From the NCBI RefSeq assembly GCF_022347725.1, contig NZ_JAKRGB010000007.1:1-64000 (forward strand): a stretch of DNA of 64,000 nucleotides, read 5' to 3'. This document shows, one piece after another, positions 29,501-37,953 of this stretch. The notes beneath the pieces are model-generated. The model ran no database searches. It was given only the letters and a program-made list of their open reading frames with translations, and had not been told where the DNA came from. Positions within the stretch are counted from its first letter, which is position 1, and each line of letters begins with the position of its first letter. This stretch comes from Ruegeria sp. Ofav3-42. Lineage in GTDB: Bacteria; Pseudomonadota; Alphaproteobacteria; Rhodobacterales; Rhodobacteraceae. The position numbers and the translations under genes were made by a program.

Positions 29501-31077
29501 GGTCGATATTGTTTGGACAGAACCGCCGAGGGCGTGTCGTCGCCCATCGAGGCCAGAGCCTCTTTTCCGTCTTCTGCCATCGGGGCGAGGATCTGCTCCA
29601 GTTCTTCGACCGAATAGCCCGCCGCAATCTGACGTTTGCGCAGCTCTTCGCCCGAGAACATCGGCTTTTCAGTTACGCCCGCCAGCGCTTCGTCCAGATC
29701 GTTGATCTTGCCGACCCACTCACCAAACGGCAGTGCAGCAGCCAATTTGTCCTTGATCTGCGTGTCGCGGAACAGCTTGCCCTTCTTCATGTCGACGGCC
29801 AGCATCTGGCCCGGCCCAAGCGCGCCTTTCTCGGTCACGGTGGCCTCATCAATCGGCACCATCCCGGCCTCGGAACCCGCAATGACCAGACCGTCACCTG
29901 TCACCACATACCGCATCGGGCGCAGACCATTCCGGTCCAAACCGGCGCAGACCCAGCGACCATCGGTCATCGCCAAAGCGGCGGGGCCGTCCCACGGCTC
30001 CATCACTGAGTTGCAGTAGGAATACATGTCACGCCAGGCCTGCGGCAGTTCCACCGCCTGCTTGGACCAGCTTTCCGGCACCAGCATGGTTTTCGCCATC
30101 GGAGCGGAGCGGCCGGCCCGCACCAGAACTTCAAAAACCGAGTCCAACGCGGCCGAATCCGATGATCCGCCTGCGATGATCGGCTTGATGTCTTCGGCGT
30201 AGTCGCCAAAGGTGCCGCTCGCCATGCGGATCTCATGGCTTTTCATCCAGTTGATATTGCCCTTCAGCGTGTTGATCTCGCCGTTATGGGCCAACATGCG
30301 GAACGGCTGAGCCAGCCACCACTGCGGGAACGTGTTGGTCGAATACCGCTGGTGATAGATCGCAAACGCCGATTCAAAGCGTTCATCCATCAGGTCGGGG
30401 TAGAAGACGGCGACTTGTTCGGCCAGCATCATACCTTTGTAGATGATCGATCGGCAGGACAGCGAAGCCAGGTACAGACCGGAAATGCCCGCCGCGGCGG
30501 CGGCTTTTTCGATGCGGCGGCGAATGACATAAAGTTCGCGCTCAAAAGTCTCTTCATCCACGCCCTTGGAGTTCGAGATCAGGATCTGTTCAATCTCGGG
30601 GCGGGTCGCGTTGGCCTTTTCACCCAGACAGGTCACATCGACCGGTACGTGGCGCCAACCATAGATGTAATAGCCCATCCGCAAGACTTCGGTTTCCACG
30701 ATGGTCCGGCATTGTTCCTGCGCGCCGAAATCGGTGCGGGGCAAAAAGACCTGACCAACAGCGATCAGCTCATCCAGGTTGGGCTCATGGCCCGTACGGC
30801 GGATCTGGTCATAGAAGAACGGCACCGGGATCTGGACGTGGATACCCGCTCCGTCACCGGTCTTGCCATCAGCGTCGACAGCGCCACGGTGCCAGATCGC
30901 CTTCAGAGCATCGATACCGGCATCGACAACCTTGCGGCTTTTCTTACCGTCAATAGAAACGACAAGCCCCACACCACAAGAGGAATGCTCTTCTTCCTCG
31001 GAATAGAGACCGTTTTCCGCCATCCATTGGCGTTTGGCCTCTTCGGCCCGCACCCAATCGGCATCATATTTGGTCAT
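26545..31077 (-). CDS. gltB: Glutamate synthase (NADPH) large subunit
   Basis: A 1510-aa large subunit that transfers the glutamine amide to 2-oxoglutarate. Order: class II glutamine amidotransferase domain with N-terminal nucleophile Cys34 (EHSSCGVGLV; the first 33 residues would be a cleaved propeptide), central domain, FMN-binding domain (about 850-1220, with LISPPPHHDIYSIEDLAQL and ISGHNGGTGASP), the 3Fe-4S motif CIMVRQCQSNTCPVGVC, and the C-terminal GXGXG beta-helix. Full length for the family. Its start overlaps the upstream GFA gene by four bases. Works with GltD to assimilate ammonia. Confidence 0.98.
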   Translation of the reverse strand: MTKYDADWVRAEEAKRQWMAENGLYSEEEEHSSCGVGLVVSIDGKKSRKVVDAGIDALKAIWHRGAVDADGKTGDGAGIHVQIPVPFFYDQIRRTGHEPNLDELIAVGQVFLPRTDFGAQEQCRTIVETEVLRMGYYIYGWRHVPVDVTCLGEKANATRPEIEQILISNSKGVDEETFERELYVIRRRIEKAAAAAGISGLYLASLSCRSIIYKGMMLAEQVAVFYPDLMDERFESAFAIYHQRYSTNTFPQWWLAQPFRMLAHNGEINTLKGNINWMKSHEIRMASGTFGDYAEDIKPIIAGGSSDSAALDSVFEVLVRAGRSAPMAKTMLVPESWSKQAVELPQAWRDMYSYCNSVMEPWDGPAALAMTDGRWVCAGLDRNGLRPMRYVVTGDGLVIAGSEAGMVPIDEATVTEKGALGPGQMLAVDMKKGKLFRDTQIKDKLAAALPFGEWVGKINDLDEALAGVTEKPMFSGEELRKRQIAAGYSVEELEQILAPMAEDGKEALASMGDDTPSAVLSKQYRPLSHFFRQNFSQVTNPPIDSLREYRVMSLKTRFANLKNVLDEDSSQTEIVVLESPFVGNAQWDKLVETFDAPLAEIDCSFEPGQGALSAALARVRAEAEEAVRSGAGHLVLTDMHSGEGRVAMPMILATSAVHSHLTRQGLRTFCSLNVRSAECVDPHYFAVLIGCGATVVNAYLAEDSLADRINRGLLDGTLTENVARYREAIDQGLLKIMAKMGISVISSYRGGLNFEAVGLSRAMVAEYFPGMTSRISGIGVTGIQTKLEEIHAKGWDSGLDVLPIGGFYKARKSGETHAWEATSMHMMQMACNRASYELWKQYSAKMQSNPPIHLRDLMDFKPLGKPVPIEEVESITSIRKRFVTPGMSLGALSPEAHKTLNVAMNRIGAKSDSGEGGEDPAHFVPEPNGDNPSAKIKQVASGRFGVTAEYLNQCEELEIKVAQGAKPGEGGQLPGMKVTDLIARLRHSTKGVTLISPPPHHDIYSIEDLAQLIYDLKQINPRCKVTVKLVASSGVGTIAAGVAKAKADVILISGHNGGTGASPATSIKYAGLPWEMGLTEAHQVLAMNNLRDRITLRTDGGLRTGRDIVMAAMMGAEEYGIGTAALIAMGCIMVRQCQSNTCPVGVCTQDESLRAKFTGNADKVVNLITFYAQEVRELLASLGARSIDEIIGRADLLAQVSRGSAHLDDLDLNPLLITVDGAHDIVYNRDKDRNAVPDTLDAEIVRDAARFLKDGEKMQLSYAIQNTHRTVGTRVSSHIVQNFGMRNTFQPDHLHVKLQGSAGQSLGAFAAPGLKLEVSGDANDYVGKGLSGGMIVVRPPQVSPLKADENTIIGNTVLYGATDGHLFAAGRAGERFAVRNSGATVVIEGCGSNGCEYMTGGVAVILGDIGANFGAGMTGGMAYLYDPEGKAEALMNMETLVTCPVSVDHWEEQLKSLIETHQAETYSRKAADILQHWDVEKANFLQVCPKEMLNKLSHPLTAEAAAVPAE

Positions 31078-31511
31078 TGGCTGTCTCCTTCTTCGGATGG
31101 GGCATACATGGCTTCGACCTGCGTCTTGGTCATCTGGTTCCGTTCGCCTTCGAACGCATAGCCCCCGGGCTTTTTGTCGATATAGAGTTCAAGTTTCAGA
31201 TCGTTTCCGGCTGCGTCTTCAAACAGGCCGGCCGCCATTTGTGTCTGGCCGTGCATCTCGCCCGGCAGCGTGATCCGATACCAAAGCGCCGAACCGCAGA
31301 CCTCGCAAAAGGCGCGTTCGGCCCAGTCGGACGAGGTAAAAGTCTTCACCGGTCCCAAGGCGGCATAGCCGGGCTGCGCCGGAAATGTCACCAGCATCGA
31401 GCTGGTCCAGCGGCGGCATTGGTCGCAATGGCACGCTCCCAGTGCATCCCGCGCCGGCGTTGCGGTCACCGTCACCGCGCCGCACATGCATTGGCCTTGC
31501 AATTCGGTCAT
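31074..31511 (-). CDS. GFA-family protein (glutathione-dependent formaldehyde-activating-like)
   Basis: A 145-aa zinc-binding beta-fold protein of the GFA family. The cysteine motifs are complete: QCMCGAVTV, GACHCDQCRRW and FCEVCGSALWY. Members bind structural zinc and in one case accelerate addition of glutathione to formaldehyde, but most have no proven function. It is inserted between gltD and gltB, overlapping the gltB start by four bases (ATGA), so its translation is coupled to glutamate synthase. Whether it serves the enzyme or is a passenger is not known. Confidence 0.88.
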   Translation of the reverse strand: MTELQGQCMCGAVTVTATPARDALGACHCDQCRRWTSSMLVTFPAQPGYAALGPVKTFTSSDWAERAFCEVCGSALWYRITLPGEMHGQTQMAAGLFEDAAGNDLKLELYIDKKPGGYAFEGERNQMTKTQVEAMYAPSEEGDSQ

Positions 31512-31540
31512 TTCTGACGCTCCTGTCGCTGGGCTGATGG

Positions 31541-32974
31541 TTACTCGGCCGCCACGGCGGCCTTGCTATTGAAACGGTCAATGATCGCGTCGGCGCAATC
31601 ACGTCCGTCGCGGATTGCCCAGACCACCAGCGATGCACCGCGCACGATGTCACCAATGGCGTAAACGCTGTCCATCTCGGTTTCGCCGGTCTGGAACGCG
31701 GCCTTGACGGTGCCCCAACGTGTCACGGGCAGATCGGGTTGGCCAAATAGCGTCGGCAGGTCCTCGGGCTCGAAGCCCAGCGCCTTGATGACCAGATCCG
31801 CGTCTTCGACGTAATCCGCGCCTTCAATCACTTCCGGTGCCTGACGGCCTGTCGCGTCGGGCTGACCCAAACGCATTTTCTGAACCATCACGCCAGATAC
31901 GGTGTCGTCTCCGGTAAAGCCCTTGGGCGCGCTCAGCCATTCGAAGATCACGCCTTCTTCCTCGGCGTTCTGGGTTTCGCGTTGCGAGCCCGGCATGTTC
32001 GCGCGGTCGCGGCGGTACAGGCATTTGACCGAGGTTGCGCCCTGACGGATCGACGTCCGCACGCAGTCCATTGCGGTATCACCACCGCCGATGACGACAA
32101 CTTTTTTGCCTTCTGCATTCAGACGACCGTTGTCGAAATCCCCGACGTCGTCGCCAAAGCTCTTGCGGTTCGAGGCGGTCAGGAAATCGATGGCTTTCTC
32201 AATCCCGTTCAGACCGCTGCCGGGCATGGTCAAATCGCGAGACTTGTAGACACCGGTCGCAATGATCACGGCGTCATGCTTGGCACGGATTTCGTCGAAT
32301 TTGGCCGCATCGACGTCACAGTTCAACACAAACTCGACTCCGCCATCTGCCAGCAGATCGTTGCGGCGTTGGACGATGTCCTTTTCCAGTTTGAAACCCG
32401 GAATGCCATACATCAGCAGGCCACCAGCGCGGTCGTAACGGTCATAAACGGTGACTTGGATACCGGCACGGCGCAGCATGTCAGCAGCCGCCAGTCCTCC
32501 GGGACCACCGCCGATGATACCGACGCTTTCGCTACGCTCTGACCCCGGGGCCGTTGGCTTGACCCAGCCTTTGTCCCACGCGGTATCGGTGATGTATTTC
32601 TCGATTGTGCCGATGGTAACCGTGCCGTGACCCGATTGCTCAATCACGCAGTTACCTTCGCACAGACGGTCCTGCGGGCAGATGCGGCCACAGATCTCGG
32701 GGAAAGTGTTGGTGGCCTGACTCGTCTGATAGGCCTCTTCCAGCCGCCCGGTCGCCGTCAGGCGCAACCAGTCGGGGATGTTGTTGTGCAACGGACAATG
32801 AGACTGACAGTAGGGAACGCCACACTGGCTGCACCGGCTAGCCTGTTCCTTGGCCTTCTCAGCTGCGAATTCGGCATAGATTTCGTCAAAATCTTCTTTG
32901 CGATCTTCTGCAGCACGCTTTTCGGGCATGACACGGTCGATCTGCACAAATTTCAGCATCGGTTGCTTGGCCAC
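31541..32974 (-). CDS. gltD: Glutamate synthase (NADPH) small subunit
   Basis: A 477-aa flavoprotein that passes electrons from NADPH to GltB. N-terminal 4Fe-4S cysteines appear in CSQCGVPYCQSHCPLHN (about residues 48-64) and CGRICPQDRLCEGNC. The FAD-binding loop is GIIGGGPGGLAAADMLRRAG, the NADPH-binding loop VVIGGGDTAMDCVRTSIRQG, and the C-terminal FAD-contact is VYAIGDIVRGASLVVWAI. First gene of the operon gltD-GFA-gltB; its promoter lies in the 230-base region shared with uppP. Confidence 0.97.
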   Translation of the reverse strand: MAKQPMLKFVQIDRVMPEKRAAEDRKEDFDEIYAEFAAEKAKEQASRCSQCGVPYCQSHCPLHNNIPDWLRLTATGRLEEAYQTSQATNTFPEICGRICPQDRLCEGNCVIEQSGHGTVTIGTIEKYITDTAWDKGWVKPTAPGSERSESVGIIGGGPGGLAAADMLRRAGIQVTVYDRYDRAGGLLMYGIPGFKLEKDIVQRRNDLLADGGVEFVLNCDVDAAKFDEIRAKHDAVIIATGVYKSRDLTMPGSGLNGIEKAIDFLTASNRKSFGDDVGDFDNGRLNAEGKKVVVIGGGDTAMDCVRTSIRQGATSVKCLYRRDRANMPGSQRETQNAEEEGVIFEWLSAPKGFTGDDTVSGVMVQKMRLGQPDATGRQAPEVIEGADYVEDADLVIKALGFEPEDLPTLFGQPDLPVTRWGTVKAAFQTGETEMDSVYAIGDIVRGASLVVWAIRDGRDCADAIIDRFNSKAAVAAE

Positions 32975-33204
32975 GGGTCAAACTCCATGAATTGGCTTGG
33001 TCGGGTCTCTTTACGAGATGCGAATTCAGATGAAAAGTCAACCGTACTGACCTAATTTGGAAAAAATCTCCGAACTTTTGAAGCGCGCTGGAATTTATTG
33101 CGTTTTTTAGTTCCGATTCGGACCTATATGCACGCTTTTCTTTTCGACAACACACTTATACCCATTGAACCCAAACAAGACGTAACGATTACGCGGCAGG
33201 GCAG

Positions 33205-34008
33205 ATGAGTCTTTTTCAATTGATTCTCGCGGCAATTATTCAGGGTATCACCGAATTTTTGCCGATTTCTTCGTCTGGACATCTGATCCTTTTGCCCAGC
33301 CTAACCGGACTTGATGATCAGGGGCTGGCCATAGACGTGGCCGTGCATGTGGGCACGTTGGGTGCCGTGATCCTGTATTTCTGGTCGGACGTAAAGCAAG
33401 CCATCGCGGGCCTGCCCCGAGCATTGACAGGCCGGGTTGACACGCCCCAGGCGCAGCTGGCCATGGGGTTGATCATCGCTACAATCCCCACGGTCATCGC
33501 CGGAGCCATTCTGTACAAAACCGGGCTGATCGAGTCATTTCGGTCGATGGCGGTCATCGGTTGGACAATGCTGGGGTTCGGCCTTGTGTTGTATTGGATG
33601 GATCAGAAAGGCCCCCAAACCAAAGAAGCCAGCGACTGGGGCATGCGCGACGCGCTGATCATGGGGCTGTGGCAGGTTCTGGCGCTGATACCGGGGACTT
33701 CCCGATCAGGCATCACGATCACCGGTGCCCGACAACTGGGCTACACGCGCGAAGATGGCGCACGGATTGCGATGCTGATGTCGATCCCGACCATTCTGGC
33801 CTCCGGCGTCTTGCTGTCGGTCGACGTGATCCGCGAAGCAGACGCCCAACTGGCCCGCGACGGAGCTATCGCGGCTTTCTTTGCCTTTATCTCGGCCCTG
33901 CTGGCTTTGACCTTGATGATGCGCCTTCTGCGCAGCGTTAGCTTCACGCCTTATGTCATATACCGCGTGATCCTTGGCGCCATCTTGTTGGTGATTGCCT
34001 ATAGCTGA
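33205..34008 (+). CDS. uppP: Undecaprenyl-diphosphatase UppP (BacA)
   Basis: A 267-aa integral membrane phosphatase that recycles undecaprenyl pyrophosphate to the monophosphate carrier used for cell-wall synthesis, and gives bacitracin resistance. The two diagnostic motifs are present: GITEFLPISSSGHLILLP (residues 13-30, with the catalytic Glu) and ALIPGTSRSGITITGARQLG (about 155-175). About seven hydrophobic segments are seen. It is divergent from gltD and converges on the NDUFA9-like gene, whose stop directly follows. Confidence 0.96.
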   Translation: MSLFQLILAAIIQGITEFLPISSSGHLILLPSLTGLDDQGLAIDVAVHVGTLGAVILYFWSDVKQAIAGLPRALTGRVDTPQAQLAMGLIIATIPTVIAGAILYKTGLIESFRSMAVIGWTMLGFGLVLYWMDQKGPQTKEASDWGMRDALIMGLWQVLALIPGTSRSGITITGARQLGYTREDGARIAMLMSIPTILASGVLLSVDVIREADAQLARDGAIAAFFAFISALLALTLMMRLLRSVSFTPYVIYRVILGAILLVIAYS

Positions 34009-34992
34009 TCAGGTGCGCAGGTTGTCGGCCGAGTTCTGGATGTCGTCGTACTGACCCGAAGGGCGGAATTTCCAAAGGTAGTCCGGCAGCACTGATTCCA
34101 GCGTCGCAGGTTCGATCCCAAGATCAGCAAACCCTTTGGCCCCGTCGGACACCACATTGTCGCGACGCAGGTTCTTCAGCTGATCGCGCGTCAGAATGTG
34201 GTTCGGGAATAATTGGAAGCTGACGAATTTCAGGATATCCAGCACGCCCGCCATGATACGGGCCACAATGAATGGGATTTTGACGATAACACGGCGGCGA
34301 TGAATTACCTCAAGCATCTGCTGCATCAAGGCGCGGAAGGTTTTCACCTCTGGGCCGCCCAGTTCGTACACACCGGGACCTGCCTGTCCAAGAACACCCT
34401 GAACTGCAGCCTTGGCCACGTCATCCACAAATACCGGCTGGAACTTCGTCTCTGCCCCCACTAAAGGCAGGAATGGCCCCATCCGGGTCATCCCGGCAAA
34501 GCGGTTAAAAAACTGATCCTCGGTTCCGAAAATGACGGACGGCCGCAGGATGATTGCGTCTGGCATATGGGCCAGCACTCCGGCCTCTCCATGCGCTTTG
34601 GTTCGCGAATACATGCTGTTGGACTCGGCGTCTGCTCCGATGGCTGAAATATGTACCATCCGGAAAATGCTCTGTTCTGCAGCTAGGCGCGCGATCCGCT
34701 CGGCCCCGTCAGCCTGCACCGCGTCGAATTCATTTTTGCCCAGTTCGTTCAGCACACCCACGCAGTTCACGACCGCGTCAGCCCCGTGCATTGCCGCTGC
34801 GACCGAAGCATCGTCACGAATGTTGCAGAGAATGGGCTCAACCTGGCCAACGACACCGTAGGTTTTGACGAACATTGCCTCATTTGGTCGCCGAACCGCG
34901 ACCCTGACGCGCCATCCTTCGCTCGCCAAACGCCGCGCAATGTACCTTCCGACAAATCCGGATCCGCCATAAATCGTGACCATTTTGGACAT
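34009..34992 (-). CDS. NDUFA9-like complex I-associated NAD(P)-binding protein
   Basis: A 327-aa extended SDR-like protein. The N-terminal Rossmann loop is VTIYGGSGFVGRYIARRL, and the segment VHISAIGADAESNSMYSRTKAHGE carries the serine and YxxxK-like Lys region (YSRTKAHGE). The pattern, including SVIFGTEDQFFNRFAGM, matches alphaproteobacterial homologues of the mitochondrial complex I subunit NDUFA9. It may bind NADPH and assist complex I assembly or stability; not directly shown in bacteria by this sequence. It converges on uppP with no gap. Confidence 0.88.
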   Translation of the reverse strand: MSKMVTIYGGSGFVGRYIARRLASEGWRVRVAVRRPNEAMFVKTYGVVGQVEPILCNIRDDASVAAAMHGADAVVNCVGVLNELGKNEFDAVQADGAERIARLAAEQSIFRMVHISAIGADAESNSMYSRTKAHGEAGVLAHMPDAIILRPSVIFGTEDQFFNRFAGMTRMGPFLPLVGAETKFQPVFVDDVAKAAVQGVLGQAGPGVYELGGPEVKTFRALMQQMLEVIHRRRVIVKIPFIVARIMAGVLDILKFVSFQLFPNHILTRDQLKNLRRDNVVSDGAKGFADLGIEPATLESVLPDYLWKFRPSGQYDDIQNSADNLRT

Positions 34993-35145
34993 GAGTGGGC
35001 TCCTGCTGATGGGTCCTGATCCGATCTACCGCCCTGCGGCTTGCCAAACAAGGCGCAATAACGCCGCGCGTCAGCGAAAAGACCAGTCAATTCAAACAGA
35101 ATCTAGGTGGGTTGAAAAAACTTTCAAAAAACTTCCCGAATCTGG

Positions 35146-35174
35146 TTGACCCTCCCTGCCAGTAGGCTTAAACG
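35146..35174 (+). promoter_or_regulatory. Promoter of tRNA-Leu
   Basis: TTGACC (35146-35151) and TAAACG (35169-35174) are separated by 17 bases, placing the transcription start about 10 bases before the mature tRNA. The arrangement is like that of the stable-RNA promoter at the left edge of the window. Confidence 0.5.
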
Positions 35175-35190
35175 CCGCTCCACGACACCT

Positions 35191-35277
35191 GCCCAGGTGG
35201 CGGAATTGGTAGACGCGCTAGCTTCAGGTGCTAGTGTCCGTATGGACGTGGAGGTTCGAGTCCTCTCCTGGGCACCA
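35191..35277 (+). tRNA. tRNA-Leu (CAG anticodon)
   Basis: An 87-base class II tRNA. The acceptor stem GCCCAGG pairs with CCTGGGC, followed by A and an encoded CCA. The D-arm is GGCGGAATTGGTAGACGC, the anticodon stem CTAGC/GCTAG encloses a loop with anticodon CAG, a long variable arm (TGTCCGTATGGACG) marks a leucine tRNA, and the T-arm reads GGTTCGAGTCC. It decodes CUG leucine codons. Confidence 0.97.
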
Positions 35278-35353
35278 AATCCCTTATACTCGAATAATTG
35301 TACCCGGTGATCGCAATGATTGCGTTCATGTTCACCGGTATTGGCCGGGTTCG

Positions 35354-35376
35354 GGCCGGACAGGGCTAGTCCGGCC
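35354..35376. terminator. Hairpin between tRNA-Leu and coxG
   Basis: A perfect 8-bp stem (35354-35361 with 35369-35376) lies between the converging tRNA and coxG transcripts. No clear T run on either side, but the position suits a bidirectional terminator. Confidence 0.45.
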
Positions 35377-35382
35377 ATTCAT

Positions 35383-35835
35383 TCAGGTGACCGGTTGTTC
35401 CGAAACTACCTCGCCGAACCGGGTGAAGAACTTGCCCGAAAGCTTTTTGGCGGTGCCCGCGATCAGGCGACTGCCCAGTTGGGCGATCTTACCGCCCACG
35501 TCGACCTTGGCGGTATATGCCAACACGGTTTCGTCGCCATCCTCGGTCAGCGTCACGTCTGCACCGCCCTTGGCGAATCCGGCGGCACCCCCTTTTCCTT
35601 CGCCCGACAGCGAAAAACCGTCGGGCGCATTGGAGTTGTCCAACGTGACTGCACCCGCAAAACGTGCTTTGACCGGGCCGATTTTCAGAACCACCTTGGC
35701 TTCTAGCTCTTCGGGAGAGTTTTGGATCAGTTCTTCACAACCCGGAATGCACTCTTGCAGGATTTCAGGGTTGTTCAGCGCCTGATACACCACGTCCCGC
35801 GGCGCAGCGATGCGGACTTCGTCACTCAGTTCCAT
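35383..35835 (-). CDS. coxG: CO dehydrogenase accessory protein CoxG (SRPBCC)
   Basis: A 150-aa START/SRPBCC-fold protein, the last gene of the cox cluster. Its pattern (MELSDEVRIAAPRDVVYQALNNPEILQECIPGCEEL, split) is that of the CoxG family. CoxG proteins connect CO dehydrogenase to the membrane or quinone pool. Known CoxG is longer (about 200 aa) and ends with a membrane-binding region; here the protein stops soon after the lipid-pocket helix (KFFTRFGEVVSEQPVT), so the C-terminal anchor seems missing. It is separated from coxF by 106 bases and may have its own promoter. Confidence 0.9.
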   Translation of the reverse strand: MELSDEVRIAAPRDVVYQALNNPEILQECIPGCEELIQNSPEELEAKVVLKIGPVKARFAGAVTLDNSNAPDGFSLSGEGKGGAAGFAKGGADVTLTEDGDETVLAYTAKVDVGGKIAQLGSRLIAGTAKKLSGKFFTRFGEVVSEQPVT

Positions 35836-35941
35836 TCATATTTCCTTTGTTCAACAACATCTTGGGTAAACCAAAAGCGCGGTTTCCGTCGCCTCTTGTG
35901 GAGTTTGTTCGGGACGCGCGGGCCACAGGGACCGCAAGCGC

Positions 35942-36754
35942 TTAAGCACGTTTCTCATCATGGGACTCGCTCTTCGATTTGTCACTGTTTCGCCAAAGCA
36001 CAATTTCGGCGAGGATCGAGACGGCGATTTCATGCGGGTCGATCGCATGGATATCCAACCCTGCCGGCGATTTAAGCTGGGCCGCCCGCACCGGATCCAG
36101 GCCTTGAGTGATCAGTTTCGCCGTCAGCGTCTCAGCCTTGCGGCAGCTGGCGACCATCGAAACATGGGCGGCATCCGTTTGCAGCGCCGCAGCCAGAGCT
36201 GCCGCATCCCTATGTCCCTGCGAAGCGACAACGACAAAATCCCGCGCTTCGATCCCCAGATCCCCAATGGTTTCAGGCGTGAAACGCTGGAAGTCACCAC
36301 TTATCTCAGCCTCTTCACTCAGACAAACACGGAACCCGGCCAACGCCGCATGTGCCGCCAGAGCCGTCGCGATCGGTGATTCTCCAAAAATCACCAGACG
36401 CGGAGCTTGCTGGTAGGGTTCCACGAGCAGATCGACCGTACCACCAGACGGGCAACCGCTTTTGAACGTCTGAATGCCGTCAGGGTCGGGCATGTTCACC
36501 ACCTTTTCCGAAGGTTTGACCCGGATCATCTGCGGCTCGCCACTGGACAGAGCCTGCTGGGCCGAGGCCTTCACCGCACGTTGAACGCAGCCCCCGCCCA
36601 GGTGCCCCAGGATCTGTCCATCTTTTGTGATCGCGGCCTTGCCTCCAGCTTTGGCCGAAGTTGCATCTGCGGTGCGCAACACGGTGGCCACGCAGAAGGC
36701 TTCGTCGGTTTGGCGCAGCTGCTCTATTGTGTCGAATATGTCGAAACTGGCCAT
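35942..36754 (-). CDS. coxF: XdhC/CoxF-family molybdenum cofactor maturation protein
   Basis: A 270-aa XdhC/CoxI-family protein. The N-terminal part has FCVATVLRTADATSAKAGGKA and the Cys-containing LGGGCVQRAV motif, the C-terminal part a Rossmann fold (VIFGESPIATALAAHAALAGF). XdhC proteins bind and insert the sulfurated molybdenum cofactor into xanthine- and CO-dehydrogenase-type enzymes. In cox clusters this gene is called coxF (coxI is a paralogue); the order D-E-F supports coxF. ATG at 36754 with AAAGGA is used; an in-frame GTG overlaps the coxE stop. Confidence 0.88.
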   Translation of the reverse strand: MASFDIFDTIEQLRQTDEAFCVATVLRTADATSAKAGGKAAITKDGQILGHLGGGCVQRAVKASAQQALSSGEPQMIRVKPSEKVVNMPDPDGIQTFKSGCPSGGTVDLLVEPYQQAPRLVIFGESPIATALAAHAALAGFRVCLSEEAEISGDFQRFTPETIGDLGIEARDFVVVASQGHRDAAALAAALQTDAAHVSMVASCRKAETLTAKLITQGLDPVRAAQLKSPAGLDIHAIDPHEIAVSILAEIVLWRNSDKSKSESHDEKRA

Positions 36755-36765
36755 GAGAGTTCCTT

Positions 36766-37953
36766 TCACAGCTTACGGAATTGCGGTTCCAACGCCGCCA
36801 ACGCCTCAAGCGTATTGGCGGGCAGATGCGCGTCCAGATGGGGTTCGGCCGCCTGCATAGCGGCTGCGATAGGTTGATAGTTGCGCCAGCCTTTCAGCGG
36901 GTTCAGCCACACGATCCGCCGCGCCTTGCGCCGGATGCGCGCCAGCACATCGCCCAGCGCCTGCGGGTCGGAACTGCAATACCCGTCTGACAAGATCAGG
37001 ACGATGGTCCGCCCGTTCAAAGCCCGCGCGCCGTATCCGTTCAGAAGGTGCTCGAGACTGCCCGAGATATCCGTGCCGCCGCCAAACCCCTCGGCCATCA
37101 GCGATAACCGTCCTGCCGCGCGTAACGAGTCGTGGTCGCGCAGCGCATCCGTGACGCGCATCAGGCGGGTATGGAAGAGGTAAGCATCCGCCTCTGTTCC
37201 GCTGCCGATCAGACCTTTGAGGAAGGCCAGAAAAACCCGCGAATAGACTGTCATTGATCCACTGACATCGCACAGTGCCACGATCCGCATCGGACGAGGC
37301 GGTCGGGCGCGACGGTACAGGTCCATTGGTTCTCCGCCCCGCGCAAGGCTGGCCCGCTGTATGCGACGCATATCCAAAGCAGGCCCTCGCAGCGCCTGTT
37401 TGCGCCTGCGCGAGCGCCGGTCGAGAATAGCGCGCGCGATGGCGGCTGCGGCTTGCTCGGCCTGCCGCAGCGCTTCTTCATCCATCAACTCGCGCAAATC
37501 CCGGCGCGACAGGTTGGCCGTACGGGTTGCAATCAGCTTCCCGTCTCTCCCCACGGCCTCCCCGTCGCCGGAATCAGGTGCGGCGGCCTGATCCGTACCG
37601 GTCTCAGTTTCCTGAGCATCCTGACTTTCCTGATGCCAGATCATCGGCTTTGCAGACTGAACCTGCACATGAGCCGTTTGGGCGGTTCCCGTGCGTTGCT
37701 TGCCTGCGTTGAACCAATAGGCTTCGAACAGGTCACCGAACCGCCGCCAATCGTCGGCGTCACCGGCCAGCAACACGCAAAGAGCCTGCTGGGCCTGTCT
37801 GACATCCGTCGCCTCAACCGCCGCCAGCGCAGCCAATGCGTCCCCCGTCTCAGCCGGCCCGACGCGCAGTCCGTTCATACGCAAATGCGCGATGAAACCA
37901 GACATTCGGTCCGCCAAACCAGACGCGCGAGAGGGGAATCGGGTGACATGCAT
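36766..37953 (-). CDS. coxE: VWA-domain protein CoxE
   Basis: A 395-aa protein of the CoxE family. The von Willebrand A domain covers about residues 210-395, and its MIDAS site is DVSGSMTVYS, followed by GFGGGTDISGSLEHLL and LILSDGYCSSDP. With the MoxR-type ATPase CoxD it forms the ATP-dependent machinery known from Oligotropha to insert sulfur and copper into the CODH active site. It starts in a one-base overlap with the coxD stop, so the pair is translationally coupled. Confidence 0.93.
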   Translation of the reverse strand: MHVTRFPSRASGLADRMSGFIAHLRMNGLRVGPAETGDALAALAAVEATDVRQAQQALCVLLAGDADDWRRFGDLFEAYWFNAGKQRTGTAQTAHVQVQSAKPMIWHQESQDAQETETGTDQAAAPDSGDGEAVGRDGKLIATRTANLSRRDLRELMDEEALRQAEQAAAAIARAILDRRSRRRKQALRGPALDMRRIQRASLARGGEPMDLYRRARPPRPMRIVALCDVSGSMTVYSRVFLAFLKGLIGSGTEADAYLFHTRLMRVTDALRDHDSLRAAGRLSLMAEGFGGGTDISGSLEHLLNGYGARALNGRTIVLILSDGYCSSDPQALGDVLARIRRKARRIVWLNPLKGWRNYQPIAAAMQAAEPHLDAHLPANTLEALAALEPQFRKL

